A stretch of DNA of 64,000 bases from Blastococcus mobilis (lineage in GTDB: Bacteria > Actinomycetota > Actinomycetes > Mycobacteriales > Geodermatophilaceae): positions 1 to 64,000 of the forward strand of contig NZ_FZNO01000002.1 in NCBI RefSeq assembly GCF_900188025.1, in the 5' to 3' direction. Each line of letters opens with the position of its first letter. Within the stretch, counting starts at the first letter, position 1. Of the stretch, positions 1 through 12,695 are shown piece after piece. The position numbers were made by a program, and so were the translations under genes. Under the pieces are notes generated by a model. That model searched no databases and had not been told where the DNA came from. It saw nothing but the letters and a program-made list of their open reading frames with translations.

Positions 1-645
1 CGAAGTGGTGTCTTGGCGGACGCCCAACACCTACCTCACGGCCGGTGCGGGCAGGGGGCCGCCACCTCAACTTCTACGAGACCCGGGACAACCTCCGCTG
101 TCGAGCCAGCTCTCTCATGACGACTGAGACACCGACGCGGCCGGCAATGTCTGTCATCTCGAAACCGTCCCACGGGCGGGCCGAGGCGCCGCGTGGGCCG
201 CAGCCTTTGCAGATCGGCGAGATCAAACCGATGGCCACCGTTGCCCGAAGCACTCCACAGTCGGACATCCACGGCGTCCTCCGCCACTCCCCGTCTTTGT
301 CCCAGCGATGGCACGTCTGTTGCCGCCCGTCAATCCCACACGACTTCGAGCGCCTGGGTCATGCATCTCGTGACCTCGACCAGTGAGGCTCTCTCGCCGC
401 GCGTCCAACACCCCTCGAACAGGTCATCTCCGCCCCCGATCCTGCGGCATCGCTAGAAGCTGCGGCATCGCGTTGTGCGCGTTGAGTAGACGGCGTACGG
501 ACTTCCGCGGGGTCTTGTCGGAGGTTATGTACGGCTGACCGGACAAGCTGGCCCGCATGCGCCGGCTCGATCTTGACCGCCAGAGCCGAAGGCTTCTGGT
601 CGACCGCGTACCGCCCGCATCGGGCCATCCCCTAGCGTCCCTTGC
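1..645. other. Weakly coding region, no gene supported
   Basis: Several overlapping open frames exist on both strands, but none has a ribosome site, a recognisable domain or the strong third-position G/C bias of the neighbouring genes. The base composition is more mixed than downstream. A short direct repeat (CTGCGGCATCGC, twice near 440-472) is the only local structure I see. It may be decayed sequence or the edge of an island lying to the left of the window. Confidence 0.5.
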
Positions 646-1617
646 ATGCGTGCTGTGCAGATCACCCGTTTCGGCGGGCCCGAGGTCCTCGACATCGTCG
701 ACCTGCCCGACCCCACCCCAGGACCGGGACAGAAGCTCTACGAGGTGCAGGCCGCAGGAGTTAACTTTGCCGACACCCACCAGATCGAGAACTCCTACCT
801 GGCGGCGCAGGAGCTGCCGCTGGTTCCGGGTGCCGAGTTCGTCGGCACGCCGGTGGGCGGCGGGCAGCGCGTCGTCGGGCTGCTCGACGGCGGCGGCTAC
901 GCGGAGAAGGCCGTCGCGCACGACGTCCTGACCTGGCCGGTCCCGGACGGCGTCAGCGACGAGCAGGCGCTGGCCGTCGTCCTCCAGGGGGCGACCGCCT
1001 GGCACCTGCTGCGCACGAGCGCGCACATGGCCGAGGGCGAGTCCGTCGTCGTGATCGCCGGCGCCGGCGGCGTCGGCAGCCTCGCCGTCCAGCTGGCCAG
1101 GCACTGGGGCGCCGGCCGGGTGATCGCCACCGCCTCCAGCCCCGAGAAGCGGGCACTGGCCGAGGACCTCGGCGCGCACGCGACCGTGGACCCGGCCCTG
1201 GCCGACGACGACCCGAAGACCTTCACCGGAGCGCTGCGCGAGGCCAACGGCGGCAAGCCGGTCGACATCGTCCTGGAGATGACCGGCGGCAACGTGTTCG
1301 CCGGCTCCCTGTCCGCGTTGGCCCCCTTCGGCCGCCTGGTCACCTACGGCATGGCCGCACGTCAGGAGACGACGGCGGTGCCGCCGGGCGCGCTGATGCA
1401 GAAGAGCCGGGCCGTCATCGGTTTCTGGCTGGCCCACTGCATGGCGCGCCCGCGGATGCTCGACGCCGCGATGAACGAGCTGCTGCCGATGGTGGCCGAC
1501 GGCGTCCTGAAGCCCGTCGTGGGGGGCCGCTACCCGCTGTCGAACGTCCGCGACGCCCACCAGGACCTGCTCGCCCGCCGCACGACCGGCAAGCTCGTCC
1601 TCGACCCCGCGCGGTGA
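646..1617 (+). CDS. Zinc-type alcohol dehydrogenase-like NADPH:quinone oxidoreductase
   Basis: This is a 323-residue medium-chain dehydrogenase/reductase of the quinone oxidoreductase (QOR) type, predicted to reduce quinones or alpha,beta-unsaturated carbonyls with NADPH. The N-terminal GroES-like half carries the AAGVNFADT signature near residues 36-44. The Rossmann half begins with VVIAGAGGVGSLAVQLA around residue 132, and its GAGGVG loop binds the nucleotide. There is no structural-zinc cysteine cluster, as expected for QOR rather than true alcohol dehydrogenases. Length is normal for the family and the ATG start is the only one that includes the whole GroES fold. It stands alone and meets the next gene tail to tail across a strong hairpin. 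The substrate cannot be told from sequence. Confidence 0.9.
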   Translation: MRAVQITRFGGPEVLDIVDLPDPTPGPGQKLYEVQAAGVNFADTHQIENSYLAAQELPLVPGAEFVGTPVGGGQRVVGLLDGGGYAEKAVAHDVLTWPVPDGVSDEQALAVVLQGATAWHLLRTSAHMAEGESVVVIAGAGGVGSLAVQLARHWGAGRVIATASSPEKRALAEDLGAHATVDPALADDDPKTFTGALREANGGKPVDIVLEMTGGNVFAGSLSALAPFGRLVTYGMAARQETTAVPPGALMQKSRAVIGFWLAHCMARPRMLDAAMNELLPMVADGVLKPVVGGRYPLSNVRDAHQDLLARRTTGKLVLDPAR

Positions 1618-1618
1618 C

Positions 1619-1673
1619 GGACTCTCGGTACAGGAAGTCCCGGGAACCGAGGGAGTTCCTGTACCGAAAGTCC
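1619..1673. terminator. Bidirectional terminator hairpin
   Basis: Two 22-base arms (1619-1640 and 1652-1673) are inverted complements with two mismatches around an 11-base loop. The stem core is TCGGTACAGGAA. It lies in the few bases between two converging genes, just after the oxidoreductase stop and just before the VWA gene stop, so it probably ends transcription from both sides. There is no clear T-tract. Confidence 0.8.
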
Positions 1674-1677
1674 CCGA

Positions 1678-2634
1678 TCAGACGAGGCGGTTGGTCCAGA
1701 GCAGGCTGAGGACGGCTCCGAGCAGGGCGAGCAGGACGCCGGCCCGCACGAACCAGTAGCTGATGTCCTGCGGCTCCGTGGTGTAGCCGATCTGGCTGCC
1801 CAGGTCCGCGTAGACCTCTTCGAGCTCGGCCGCGCTGGCGGCTTGGCTGAAGCTGCCGCCGGTTTCGTCGGCGATCTTCTCCAGCGTCTCGCGGTCGACG
1901 GGTACCGGCACGGTCTCGCCGTCGAGGTCGAGCGTCCCGTAGTCGGTACCGAAGGCGATCGTCGAGACCGGCACCCCGGCGGCGCGGGCGGCGTCGATGG
2001 CCTGGGTGTCCTCCCGGCCGACGGTGTTGTAGCCGTCGGACAGCAGCACGATCCGGGCCGGAGCCGCCTCCTCCTCGCCGTCGTCCAGCGACGACTGGAA
2101 GTTCTCGATGGTGGTGAGCGAGGTGAACACCGCCTCGCCGATCGCGGTGGCCTCGGCGAGGTCGAGGTTGTCGATCGCGCCCGCCAACTGCGCACGGTCG
2201 GTCGTGGGCGGCACGACGGTGGTCGCAGTCCCGGCGAACGAGACCAGGCCCAGGTTGATCCGCTCGGGCAGGACGTCGACGAACTCCTTGGCCGCGGTCT
2301 GCATCGCACGGAAGCGGTCGGGCTCGATGTCGGTGGCCTGCATCGACAGCGAGACGTCCACGGCCATCACGACCGTCGCCCGCTCGCGCGGCACCCGCAC
2401 CTCGGTGCTGGGCATCGCCAGGGACACGACCAGCGCGGCCAGACCCAGGGCGACGACGCCGAACGCCAGATGGCGCCGCCAGCCCGGGCGCTTGGGCACG
2501 ATCGACCCGAGCAGCGCGACGTTGGTGAAGCGCGCCGCGTAGGCCTTCCGGCGCATCTGCAGCAGGACGTAGAAGACGACCAGCGCCACGACGGCCAGCA
2601 GTCCCAGCAGCCAGAGCGGTGCCTGGAAGGTCAT
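1678..2634 (-). CDS. VWA-domain membrane protein of a MoxR system
   Basis: This 318-residue protein has two N-terminal membrane segments (about residues 7-28 and 54-73), then a von Willebrand factor A domain with the MIDAS start DVSLSMQATD, and a final membrane helix near the C-terminus (YWFVRAGVLLALLGAVLSLL). This is the BatA-like layout of the third partner in MoxR/DUF58/VWA operons. The partners are thought to act as a chaperone or metal-insertion system at the membrane. I chose the ATG at 2634 because it overlaps the stop of the DUF58 gene (ATGA), which implies translational coupling; a longer open frame upstream only reads through the DUF58 gene. The client protein is unknown. Confidence 0.88.
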   Translation of the reverse strand: MTFQAPLWLLGLLAVVALVVFYVLLQMRRKAYAARFTNVALLGSIVPKRPGWRRHLAFGVVALGLAALVVSLAMPSTEVRVPRERATVVMAVDVSLSMQATDIEPDRFRAMQTAAKEFVDVLPERINLGLVSFAGTATTVVPPTTDRAQLAGAIDNLDLAEATAIGEAVFTSLTTIENFQSSLDDGEEEAAPARIVLLSDGYNTVGREDTQAIDAARAAGVPVSTIAFGTDYGTLDLDGETVPVPVDRETLEKIADETGGSFSQAASAAELEEVYADLGSQIGYTTEPQDISYWFVRAGVLLALLGAVLSLLWTNRLV

Positions 2635-3659
2635 CGGGAGGCCCCTCCGCTGCCGGCACGCCGGCGGTCGGCGACGAAGCGAACCACGTCCATCAGCCAG
2701 TCGCGGTCGGTGCGCAGCCGCAGGTGCCCGGCGCCGGCCCGGCGCAGCGCGGCGGCGACCTGCTCCCGCTGGGCCGCCGCCCCCTCGGCGAACCGGGCAC
2801 GGAACTCCGCGTCCCCCGTGGGCACCTCCAGGGTCTGGCCGCTCTCCGGGTCGACGACGGTCAGCAGTCCCACGTCGGGCAGCTCCAGCTCCCGCGGGTC
2901 GACCACCTCGATCGCCAGCAGCTCGTGCCGGGTGCCCAGCCCGCGCAGCGGCCGCTCCCACTCGCTGTCGCCGAGGAAGTCCGAGATCACCACGACCAGC
3001 CCGCGCCGGCGGTGCGGCCGACGCAGCGTCTCCAGGGCGGCGGCCAGGTCACCACGGCGCCCGCTCGCCGCCCGGGGAGTCGCAACCACCGAGCGCAGCA
3101 GGCGCTCGGCGGCCAGTCGGCCGGCCATCGCCGGATAGCGGTCCAGCCGCTCCCCTGTCGTGACGACGGCGCCGAGCCGGTTGCCGCCGTGCACGGTCAG
3201 GTGCCCGACCGCGGCGAGCCCGGCGATCGCGAGGTCACGCTTCTGGCAGTTCGCGGTGCCGAAGTCCAGGCTCGCGGAGAGGTCGACGACGGCCCAGGTC
3301 TCCAGCTCGCGGTCGGCGATGGTCTCCCGCACGTGCGGCACCTGGGTGCGCGCGGTGACCGGCCAGTCCATCCGCCGGACGTCGTCCCCCGGGTGGTAGG
3401 TGCGGGAGTCCCCTGCCTCCGAACCCGACCCGGGGACGAGCCCCAGGTGGTCGCCCTGCAGCAGGCCGTCGAGCCGCCGCCGCACGGTGAGCTCCAGGCG
3501 GCGCAGCAGGACGTCCGCCGGGCCGTCGGTGAAGCGCGGCGGGGCCCCGCCGCCATCCCTGGGCTCCGCCCCGGACCCCGGCGTGGCCGGGTGCAGCAGG
3601 AGCCCCGGGTGCTGGGGCGCCGGCTGGGACGGCTGGGCGGCGCGGCGACGCAGGATCAC
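2631..3659 (-). CDS. DUF58 domain protein
   Basis: This 342-residue soluble protein carries the DUF58 signature (SRTYHPGDDVRRMDWPVTAR at about residues 85-104), typical of proteins encoded between moxR and a VWA gene. The C-terminal half resembles a VWA fold that keeps only part of the metal-binding motif (VDLSASLDFG). It probably bridges the MoxR ATPase and the membrane VWA partner. The start is GTG, overlapping the moxR stop in the 4-base sequence GTGA, and its own stop overlaps the next start (ATGA), so all three genes look co-translated. The biochemical role is unproven for this family. Confidence 0.88.
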   Translation of the reverse strand: MILRRRAAQPSQPAPQHPGLLLHPATPGSGAEPRDGGGAPPRFTDGPADVLLRRLELTVRRRLDGLLQGDHLGLVPGSGSEAGDSRTYHPGDDVRRMDWPVTARTQVPHVRETIADRELETWAVVDLSASLDFGTANCQKRDLAIAGLAAVGHLTVHGGNRLGAVVTTGERLDRYPAMAGRLAAERLLRSVVATPRAASGRRGDLAAALETLRRPHRRRGLVVVISDFLGDSEWERPLRGLGTRHELLAIEVVDPRELELPDVGLLTVVDPESGQTLEVPTGDAEFRARFAEGAAAQREQVAAALRRAGAGHLRLRTDRDWLMDVVRFVADRRRAGSGGASR

Positions 3660-4876
3660 GCCGGGTGCGGCCCGTGGGCGTAGCCGTTGGCCGCGGGACC
3701 GGCCGGGGGGCCCTGCGGGCCGGCGGCCTGCGGTCCGGATCCGTTCGGCGGCCCCGCCATCTGGGGCCCGGGTGCCGGCTGGCGCGGGCCGAAGTGCGGC
3801 ACCTGCGGCCCGCCCGGGGTGCCCGGCCCGAACCCGGTGGCGTTCTGCCGGGGAGCGACCTGCGGCATGGGCACCGTCTGCACGATCCGCTTCACGATGT
3901 GGTCGGCGGGGACTCCGTCGGCCAGCGCGTCGTAGGAGAGCACCAGCCGGTGCCGGAGCACGTCAGCAGTGATGTCGAGGACGTCCTGCGGGAGCACGTA
4001 GTCCCGCCCACGCACCAGCGCCAGCGCCCGGCTGGCGGCGATCAGCCCCAGCGACGCACGCGGGCTCGCGCCGTAGGACACCCACGTCGCGACGTCCTCC
4101 ATGCCGTGCTCCCGGGGGGTGCGGGTGGCCACGACGAGGCGGACGACGTAGTCGACCAGCGCGTGGTGGACGAACACCTGCGAGGCGGTCCGCTGCAGCC
4201 GGCGCAGCTCCTCGGCGCCGAGCACCGTCTGGGCGACCGGCGGCTCCGAGCCCATGCGGTAGACGATCTCCCGCTCCTCCTCCGGGCTCGGGTAGTCCAC
4301 GAGCACCTTCATCAGGAAGCGGTCGCGCTGGGCCTCGGGCAGCGGATAGACGCCCTCGGACTCGATCGGGTTCTGGGTGGCCAGCACCAGAAAGGGGTCG
4401 GGCAGCGGATGCGTGACGCCGCCGATGGACACCTGACGCTCGGCCATGACCTCGAGCAGTGCCGACTGCACCTTCGCCGGTGCGCGGTTGATCTCGTCGG
4501 TGAGCACGAAGTTGGCGAAGACGGGGCCGAGTTCGGTGTCGAAAGCGTCCTGTCCGGCCTTGTAGATCCGGGTGCCGATGATGTCCGCCGGCACCAGGTC
4601 GGGCGTGAACTGGAGCCGGGCGAACTTCCCGCCGACGGCGGTGGCCAGCGTCTCCACCGCGAGCGTCTTGGCGACGCCGGGCACCCCCTCGAGCAGCACG
4701 TGGCCGCGGGCGAGCAGCGCCACGAGCATCCGCTCGACGAGACGGTCCTGACCCACGATGACCCGCTTGATCTCGAACAACACCCGTTCCAGCCGGGCCG
4801 CGTCGGCCGACGGGGGAACGGGCGATCCGGCGCCCGCGGGCGGAGTACCGATCGGGGTGCTGGCAGCGCTGCTCAC
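3656..4876 (-). CDS. MoxR-family AAA+ ATPase
   Basis: This 406-residue AAA+ ATPase has Walker A GVPGVAKT (about residues 64-71), Walker B FVLTDEINRA, a sensor-1 region LATQNPIE and the QRDRF arginine-finger stretch. These are classic for the MoxR family, which remodels or activates partner proteins through DUF58 and VWA companions. The last ~70 residues are a low-complexity Pro/Gly/Gln tail, probably disordered. The GTG at 4876 is preceded by GAGGAGG about 5 bases upstream and overlaps the stop of the last mini-ORF of the 77-bp array (GTGA). Translation may therefore depend on ribosomes leaving that mini-ORF. It is first of a three-gene operon with the DUF58 and VWA genes. Confidence 0.93.
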   Translation of the reverse strand: MSSAASTPIGTPPAGAGSPVPPSADAARLERVLFEIKRVIVGQDRLVERMLVALLARGHVLLEGVPGVAKTLAVETLATAVGGKFARLQFTPDLVPADIIGTRIYKAGQDAFDTELGPVFANFVLTDEINRAPAKVQSALLEVMAERQVSIGGVTHPLPDPFLVLATQNPIESEGVYPLPEAQRDRFLMKVLVDYPSPEEEREIVYRMGSEPPVAQTVLGAEELRRLQRTASQVFVHHALVDYVVRLVVATRTPREHGMEDVATWVSYGASPRASLGLIAASRALALVRGRDYVLPQDVLDITADVLRHRLVLSYDALADGVPADHIVKRIVQTVPMPQVAPRQNATGFGPGTPGGPQVPHFGPRQPAPGPQMAGPPNGSGPQAAGPQGPPAGPAANGYAHGPHPA

Positions 4877-5415
4877 GCCACCTCCTCGCTGGCGCTCGTC
4901 CGCCGCGTTCGCGGCGCTGCTGTCCTCATCGGTTCGCTCGCAAGCTCGCTCACGGGCGCTCCTCGCTGGCGCTCGTCCGCCGCGTTCGCGGCGCTGCTGT
5001 CCTCATCGGTTCGCTCGCAAGCTCGCTCACGGGCGCTCCTCGCTGGCGCTCGTCGGCCGCGTTCGCGGCGCTGCTGTCCTCATCGGTTCGCTCGCAAGCT
5101 CGCTCACGGGCGCTCCTCGCTGGCGCTCGTCGGCCGCGTTCGCGGCGCTGCTGTCCTCATCGGTTCGCTCGCAAGCTCGCTCACGGGCGCTCCTCGCTGG
5201 CGCTCGTCCGCCGCGTTCGCGGCGCTGCTGTCCTCATCGGTTCGCTCGCAAGCTCGCTCACGGGCGCTCCTCGCTGGCGCTCGTCGGCCGCGTTCGCGGC
5301 GCTGCTGTCCTCATCGGTTCGCTCGCAAGCTCGCTCACGGGCGCTCCTCGCTGGCGCTCGTCGGCCGCGTTCGCGGCGCTGCTGTCCTCATCGGTTCGCT
5401 CGCAAGCTCGCTCAC
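4873..5415 (-). repeat. Seven-copy 77-bp tandem array of chained mini-ORFs
   Basis: Seven head-to-tail units of exactly 77 bp lead into moxR, with GTG starts at 5415, 5338, 5261, 5184, 5107, 5030 and 4953; moxR's own GTG at 4876 is the next position in the same series. Each unit reads on the minus strand as a 26-residue ORF beginning VSELASEPMRTAAP and ending SASEERP. Its TGA overlaps the next GTG as GTGA. Each unit ends with GAGGAG 6 bases before the next GTG. The last unit ends SASEEVA. Each unit also holds a GCCGCGAACGCGGC hairpin. Units differ at one codon (CGG or CCG), in the order R R P P R P P going away from moxR. Whether the peptides are made is unknown. Confidence 0.9.
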
Positions 5416-5712
5416 GCGTGCTCCCTGGTCGTGCCGGCCGACGGCCGCCCGGTGGGAGCGGCTGTCGACGGGGCGGCAGGACCGTCCCCCGTGCCAGTGT
5501 CCTACACCGGCTGAACCGGTGACTGGGCGCGCGGAGAGAGTTGCCTGAGGAGTTCCTGGGAGACTTCCGTGACGCGGCCACAAGTCTGCCCGGGGGGCAC
5601 GCTGACTGCTAGCCTTGCCACGCGTCGGGCAGCTCCCCCCGTGGCTGCCCGACGCCTTGACGTCTGGCGCCGGTGCCCTGTCCCGGCGGCCGCCCGCGCC
5701 CCGGATCCGCCG
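5416..5712. other. Intergenic region between the NlpC/P60 gene and the array
   Basis: I find no convincing gene here. Short minus-strand frames run through it into the array, but their composition is not gene-like. It should hold the promoter of the moxR operon; I see only a possible -10 (TAGCAG, minus strand, 5606-5611) without a matching -35. A perfect hairpin at 5623-5654 is listed separately. Confidence 0.5.
5623..5654 (-). terminator. Terminator hairpin after the NlpC/P60 gene
   Basis: A perfect 11-bp stem (CGTCGGGCAGC and its complement) encloses a 10-base loop, about 60 bases past the stop of the NlpC/P60 gene. The stem is strong and there is no T-run, as is usual for high-GC actinobacteria. 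It would separate that gene from the moxR operon on the same strand. Confidence 0.7.
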
Positions 5713-7020
5713 TCAGGCGCTGGGCCGCACGGCGCCGGCGTAGCCCTTCCACCGCATGTCGGAAGTCTTGACGACCGAGCCGCTCTCCGGCGCCTCGAGG
5801 ATGCGGTCCCCGCCCAGCCAGATGGCCACATGGTGAATGGTGCCCGGCGCCGAGACGTCCGTGGCCCAGAAGACGAGGTCGCCGGGGCGCAGGTCGTTGC
5901 TCGAGACCTTGGGCAGCGAGGCGTACTGCGCGCGGCTGTTGCGCGCGATCGTGACGCCCGCCTGGCCGTAGGCGTACTGCGTCAGGCCGCTGCAGTCGAA
6001 CCCGATGACGCCCTCGTCCGGATCCTGGCCGGGCCCCGGCCCGCGCGTACCGCCGCCGCCCCAGGCGTAGGGCGTGCCGCGGTAGGCCATCGCGGCATCG
6101 ATCGCCGCCTGGGCGGCGGAGGTGTCCCCCGCTCCGGCCGGGGTCGGGTTGCCGGCCGGCGTGGGCGCGATGCCGGCCGCGGGCGGCGTGACCACCGGAC
6201 GGGTGATCTCGGCGGTGCGGTCCGCGGCAGCCCGCTCGCCGACCAGCTGCTGCAGCTCCACCTGGGCGGCGGCCAGCTCGGTCTCCAGCTGCGCCTGCTC
6301 GGTGGTCAGCGCGGCGGCCTGCTCGCGTGCGTCCACCTCGGCGGCCTTGGCGACCGCGAGGGCGGCGGCGGCGTGCTCCTGCAGGCCGGCCGCGGTCTCG
6401 ACGCTGGTCCGCGCGACCGTCTCGGCCTCGGCGGCCTGCGCCTGCAGCACCGTCACCCGGTCGAAGACGTCGGACCGGTGCGCGCCCGCCGCCTCGAGCA
6501 GCGCGGCACGCTGGATCAGCTCGCCGGGATCGGCGGCGGTGATCAGGGCTGCGGCCCCGGGGTACGTGCTGCCCTGCATGTAGCTGCGGCGCGCGAAGGC
6601 AATCACGTCGGTGCGGGCGGCATCCAGGTCCGCGGTGGCCTGCGCGGCCTCGGCGGCGGCGGCGTCGGCCTCCTGCTGGGCGACCAGGTAGGCGGCCTGC
6701 GTGGCCTGGTACTCGTCGAGCGCGATCGCCGCGTCGGCCTGCGCGGCGTCCACGACGTCCTGTGCGGCGGTCAGCCGGTCCGACAGTTCGCGGATGCGCG
6801 TGGCGACGGCGTCGGCGGCGGCCTGCGCCGCGGCGATCTCGCTGTCGCTGGGCCGTCGGGGGTCTGCCTGCGCGACCGACGGAGTCAAGCCGAACGTCAG
6901 GGCCGCGGCGACGGCGACACCGCCGACGCGCAGCGCAGTCCGGACCCGGCGGGACCGCGTGCCGGCGTCCGCCCCATGGCGAGGCGGCCGCACGGACGCG
7001 GTCTGCCTACTCCTGTCCAC
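5713..7020 (-). CDS. Secreted NlpC/P60 peptidoglycan endopeptidase with coiled-coil
   Basis: This 435-residue exported wall hydrolase resembles RipA. After an Arg-rich start comes a signal peptide (VRTALRVGGVAVAAALTFGL, cleavage near AQADP). About 190 residues of Ala/Glu-rich coiled coil follow, then a Pro/Thr/Ala linker, and a C-terminal NlpC/P60 domain with catalytic Cys in GFDCSGLTQYAY, the His in TIHHVAIWLG and Trp/Glu near DRILEAPE. It probably cleaves the stem-peptide bond next to diaminopimelate during septum splitting. I chose the GTG at 7020, preceded by AGAGG about 9 bases upstream, over the upstream ATG at 7065, which has no ribosome site. The 5' region is long and structured (see leader). 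Confidence 0.9.
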   Translation of the reverse strand: MDRSRQTASVRPPRHGADAGTRSRRVRTALRVGGVAVAAALTFGLTPSVAQADPRRPSDSEIAAAQAAADAVATRIRELSDRLTAAQDVVDAAQADAAIALDEYQATQAAYLVAQQEADAAAAEAAQATADLDAARTDVIAFARRSYMQGSTYPGAAALITAADPGELIQRAALLEAAGAHRSDVFDRVTVLQAQAAEAETVARTSVETAAGLQEHAAAALAVAKAAEVDAREQAAALTTEQAQLETELAAAQVELQQLVGERAAADRTAEITRPVVTPPAAGIAPTPAGNPTPAGAGDTSAAQAAIDAAMAYRGTPYAWGGGGTRGPGPGQDPDEGVIGFDCSGLTQYAYGQAGVTIARNSRAQYASLPKVSSNDLRPGDLVFWATDVSAPGTIHHVAIWLGGDRILEAPESGSVVKTSDMRWKGYAGAVRPSA

Positions 7021-7076
7021 TGATCCGACCTCTTCCGACGCTCCCGACCCGGAGGCCGGTGCCACTCGACACCGAC

Positions 7077-7158
7077 GGCGCCCGGCAGGGCGCCACCATG
7101 GTCAGGATCGACCGGTACGAGCCACCCGTTGAGGGCGTCTCACCCTTCAGGGGGAGAC
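7077..7158 (-). promoter_or_regulatory. Structured 5' leader of the NlpC/P60 gene
   Basis: Two hairpins lie upstream of the wall-hydrolase start. One has a perfect 7-bp GGCGCCC stem with a 4-base loop (7077-7094). The other is a 9-bp stem with one mismatch and a TTCA/TGAA loop (7137-7158). The upper hairpin may also serve as the terminator of the acyl-CoA synthetase gene. Actinobacterial wall-hydrolase genes are often controlled by c-di-AMP riboswitches, but I cannot match that consensus here by eye. Confidence 0.35.
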
Positions 7159-7181
7159 GACCCGCACGGGCGATCCGCGGC

Positions 7182-7237
7182 GCGGTCCCGCCCCCCGGGA
7201 GCCCCGAGCCCCCAGGGGGCACCAGGAAGGGGTCCTT
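7182..7237 (-). repeat. Stop-codon-associated GC repeat, partial copy
   Basis: Just after the TGA of the acyl-CoA synthetase gene the minus strand reads GAAGGACCCC followed by a GCCCCCTGGGGGC palindrome. It matches the start of the repeat family seen at 23958-24035, 31068-31138, 35879-35972 and 48333-48452, but lacks the central CCGCTCGCAGGCTCGCGG part. It is probably a transcription end signal. Confidence 0.5.
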
Positions 7238-7240
7238 CGC

Positions 7241-8776
<1,536 letters not shown>

Positions 8777-8876
8777 GCCGGCTCCCGGGGGCGTGGGCCG
8801 GACGGCGCCGGCCGCTCGTGGTGGTCCCCGTCACGCTATCCGCCGGGACGGCCGACGACGAGGTGTGCGTCTGCGT

Positions 8877-9638
8877 TCAGGAACCGCCGGACAGCAGGCG
8901 CGGCAGAGCCGTGCCGATGGGCTCACGGACGACCAGGTCGACGATGTCGTCGTACGGCGTGGGCTCGGCGTTGACGACGACGATCCGTGCGCCGGCGCCC
9001 GCGGCGAGATCGGTGAGTCCCGCAGCGGGGTGCACGGTCAGCGACGTCCCGACGGCGAGGAAGACGTCGCAGTCGGCCGCGGCCTCGGCGGCGGCGCCGA
9101 TCACCTCGGGGTCGAGCATCTGACCGAAGCTGATCGTCGCCGACTTCAGGATCCCGCCGCAGACGAGGCAGGCCGGGTCGGGGTCACCCGCGTCCACCCG
9201 CTCCATCGCGCTGTCCATCGTCGTCCGGTCACCGCACGACAGGCACTCGACCTCGTGGATGGTCCCGTGCAGCTCGAGGACGACGTCCGGCGACGAGCCG
9301 GCCCGCTGGTGCAGCCCGTCGATGTTCTGCGTGAGCAGGGCCCGCAGGCGGCCCTGCCGTTCGAGGTCCGCGAGCGCTCGGTGGCCCGCGTTCGGCGCGA
9401 TGTCCCCGACCCGCAGGTCGCGGCGCATCCGCCAGGCCCGCCGTCTGATGTCCGGATCGCTCACGTAGTAGGAGAGCGTCACCAGCTTCTCGGCGTCCGG
9501 GTCGCGCGTCCACACCCCGTTGGGTCCGCGGTAGTCCGGGATGCCGCTCTCGGTGGAGATCCCGGCGCCGGTGAGGGCGACGACCCGGCGCCCCCCGGTC
9601 AGCCAGTCGGGCAGGACGTCTGGAACTGCTCCGGTCAC
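8877..9638 (-). CDS. NAD-dependent protein deacylase, Sir2 family
   Basis: This 253-residue sirtuin removes acyl groups from lysine with consumption of NAD+. The NAD-binding motif [18 protein letters not shown] is at about residues 21-38, the catalytic [12 protein letters not shown] and ELHGTIHE (His) follow, and the four zinc cysteines are in CLSCG and [18 protein letters not shown] closes the Rossmann fold. I start at GTG 9638, which has GGTGGG just upstream and gives normal length; the open frame runs further to 9764 without a ribosome site. It is divergent from aconitase. Substrates might include acetyl-CoA-linked enzymes such as the nearby acyl-CoA synthetase, but that is only context. 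Confidence 0.9.
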   Translation of the reverse strand: MTGAVPDVLPDWLTGGRRVVALTGAGISTESGIPDYRGPNGVWTRDPDAEKLVTLSYYVSDPDIRRRAWRMRRDLRVGDIAPNAGHRALADLERQGRLRALLTQNIDGLHQRAGSSPDVVLELHGTIHEVECLSCGDRTTMDSAMERVDAGDPDPACLVCGGILKSATISFGQMLDPEVIGAAAEAAADCDVFLAVGTSLTVHPAAGLTDLAAGAGARIVVVNAEPTPYDDIVDLVVREPIGTALPRLLSGGS

Positions 9639-9697
9639 GCACCCACCGTAGGCAGCGAGTCCGCCGGAGGTGTTTCCCCGACCGTGATGGAGGTCAC

Positions 9698-9724
9698 CGG
9701 GTGAGGGAAGGGGTGCCTCACCCG
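9698..9724. promoter_or_regulatory. Inverted repeat in the sirtuin-aconitase intergenic region
   Basis: A perfect 9-bp inverted repeat (CGGGTGAGG and its complement, 9-base spacer) lies 60 bases before the sirtuin start and 91 before the aconitase start. It may be an operator or a leader hairpin of acnA. It does not resemble the AcnR site I know from corynebacteria. Confidence 0.35.
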
Positions 9725-9814
9725 ATGCATCCGGCGCTGGGCTGGGATGATCGGACGTGGACACGAGCGCGACGAACCAGCCGCGACGAACCAGCGAGGG
9801 GTAGGCGCAGAGAA

Positions 9815-12682
<2,868 letters not shown>

Positions 12683-12695
12683 TCGGGGCCGCACC

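Noticed and set aside
1-645. Several 60-120 residue frames as genes
   Set aside because: No ribosome site, no domain, and poor codon-position bias compared with the flanking genes.
4873-5415. CRISPR array
   Set aside because: Units are directly joined with no unique spacers, and no cas gene is present.
4758-5522. Open frames of about 250 residues and part of a 627-residue frame on the + strand through the 77-bp array
   Set aside because: They arise because the repeat lacks stop codons in that direction. The proteins are simple repeats of the unit in shifting frames and overlap moxR antisense.
5600-5620. CIRCE/HrcA operator suggested by a CTAGCAGTC half-site
   Set aside because: There is no matching inverted half, and no heat-shock gene follows.
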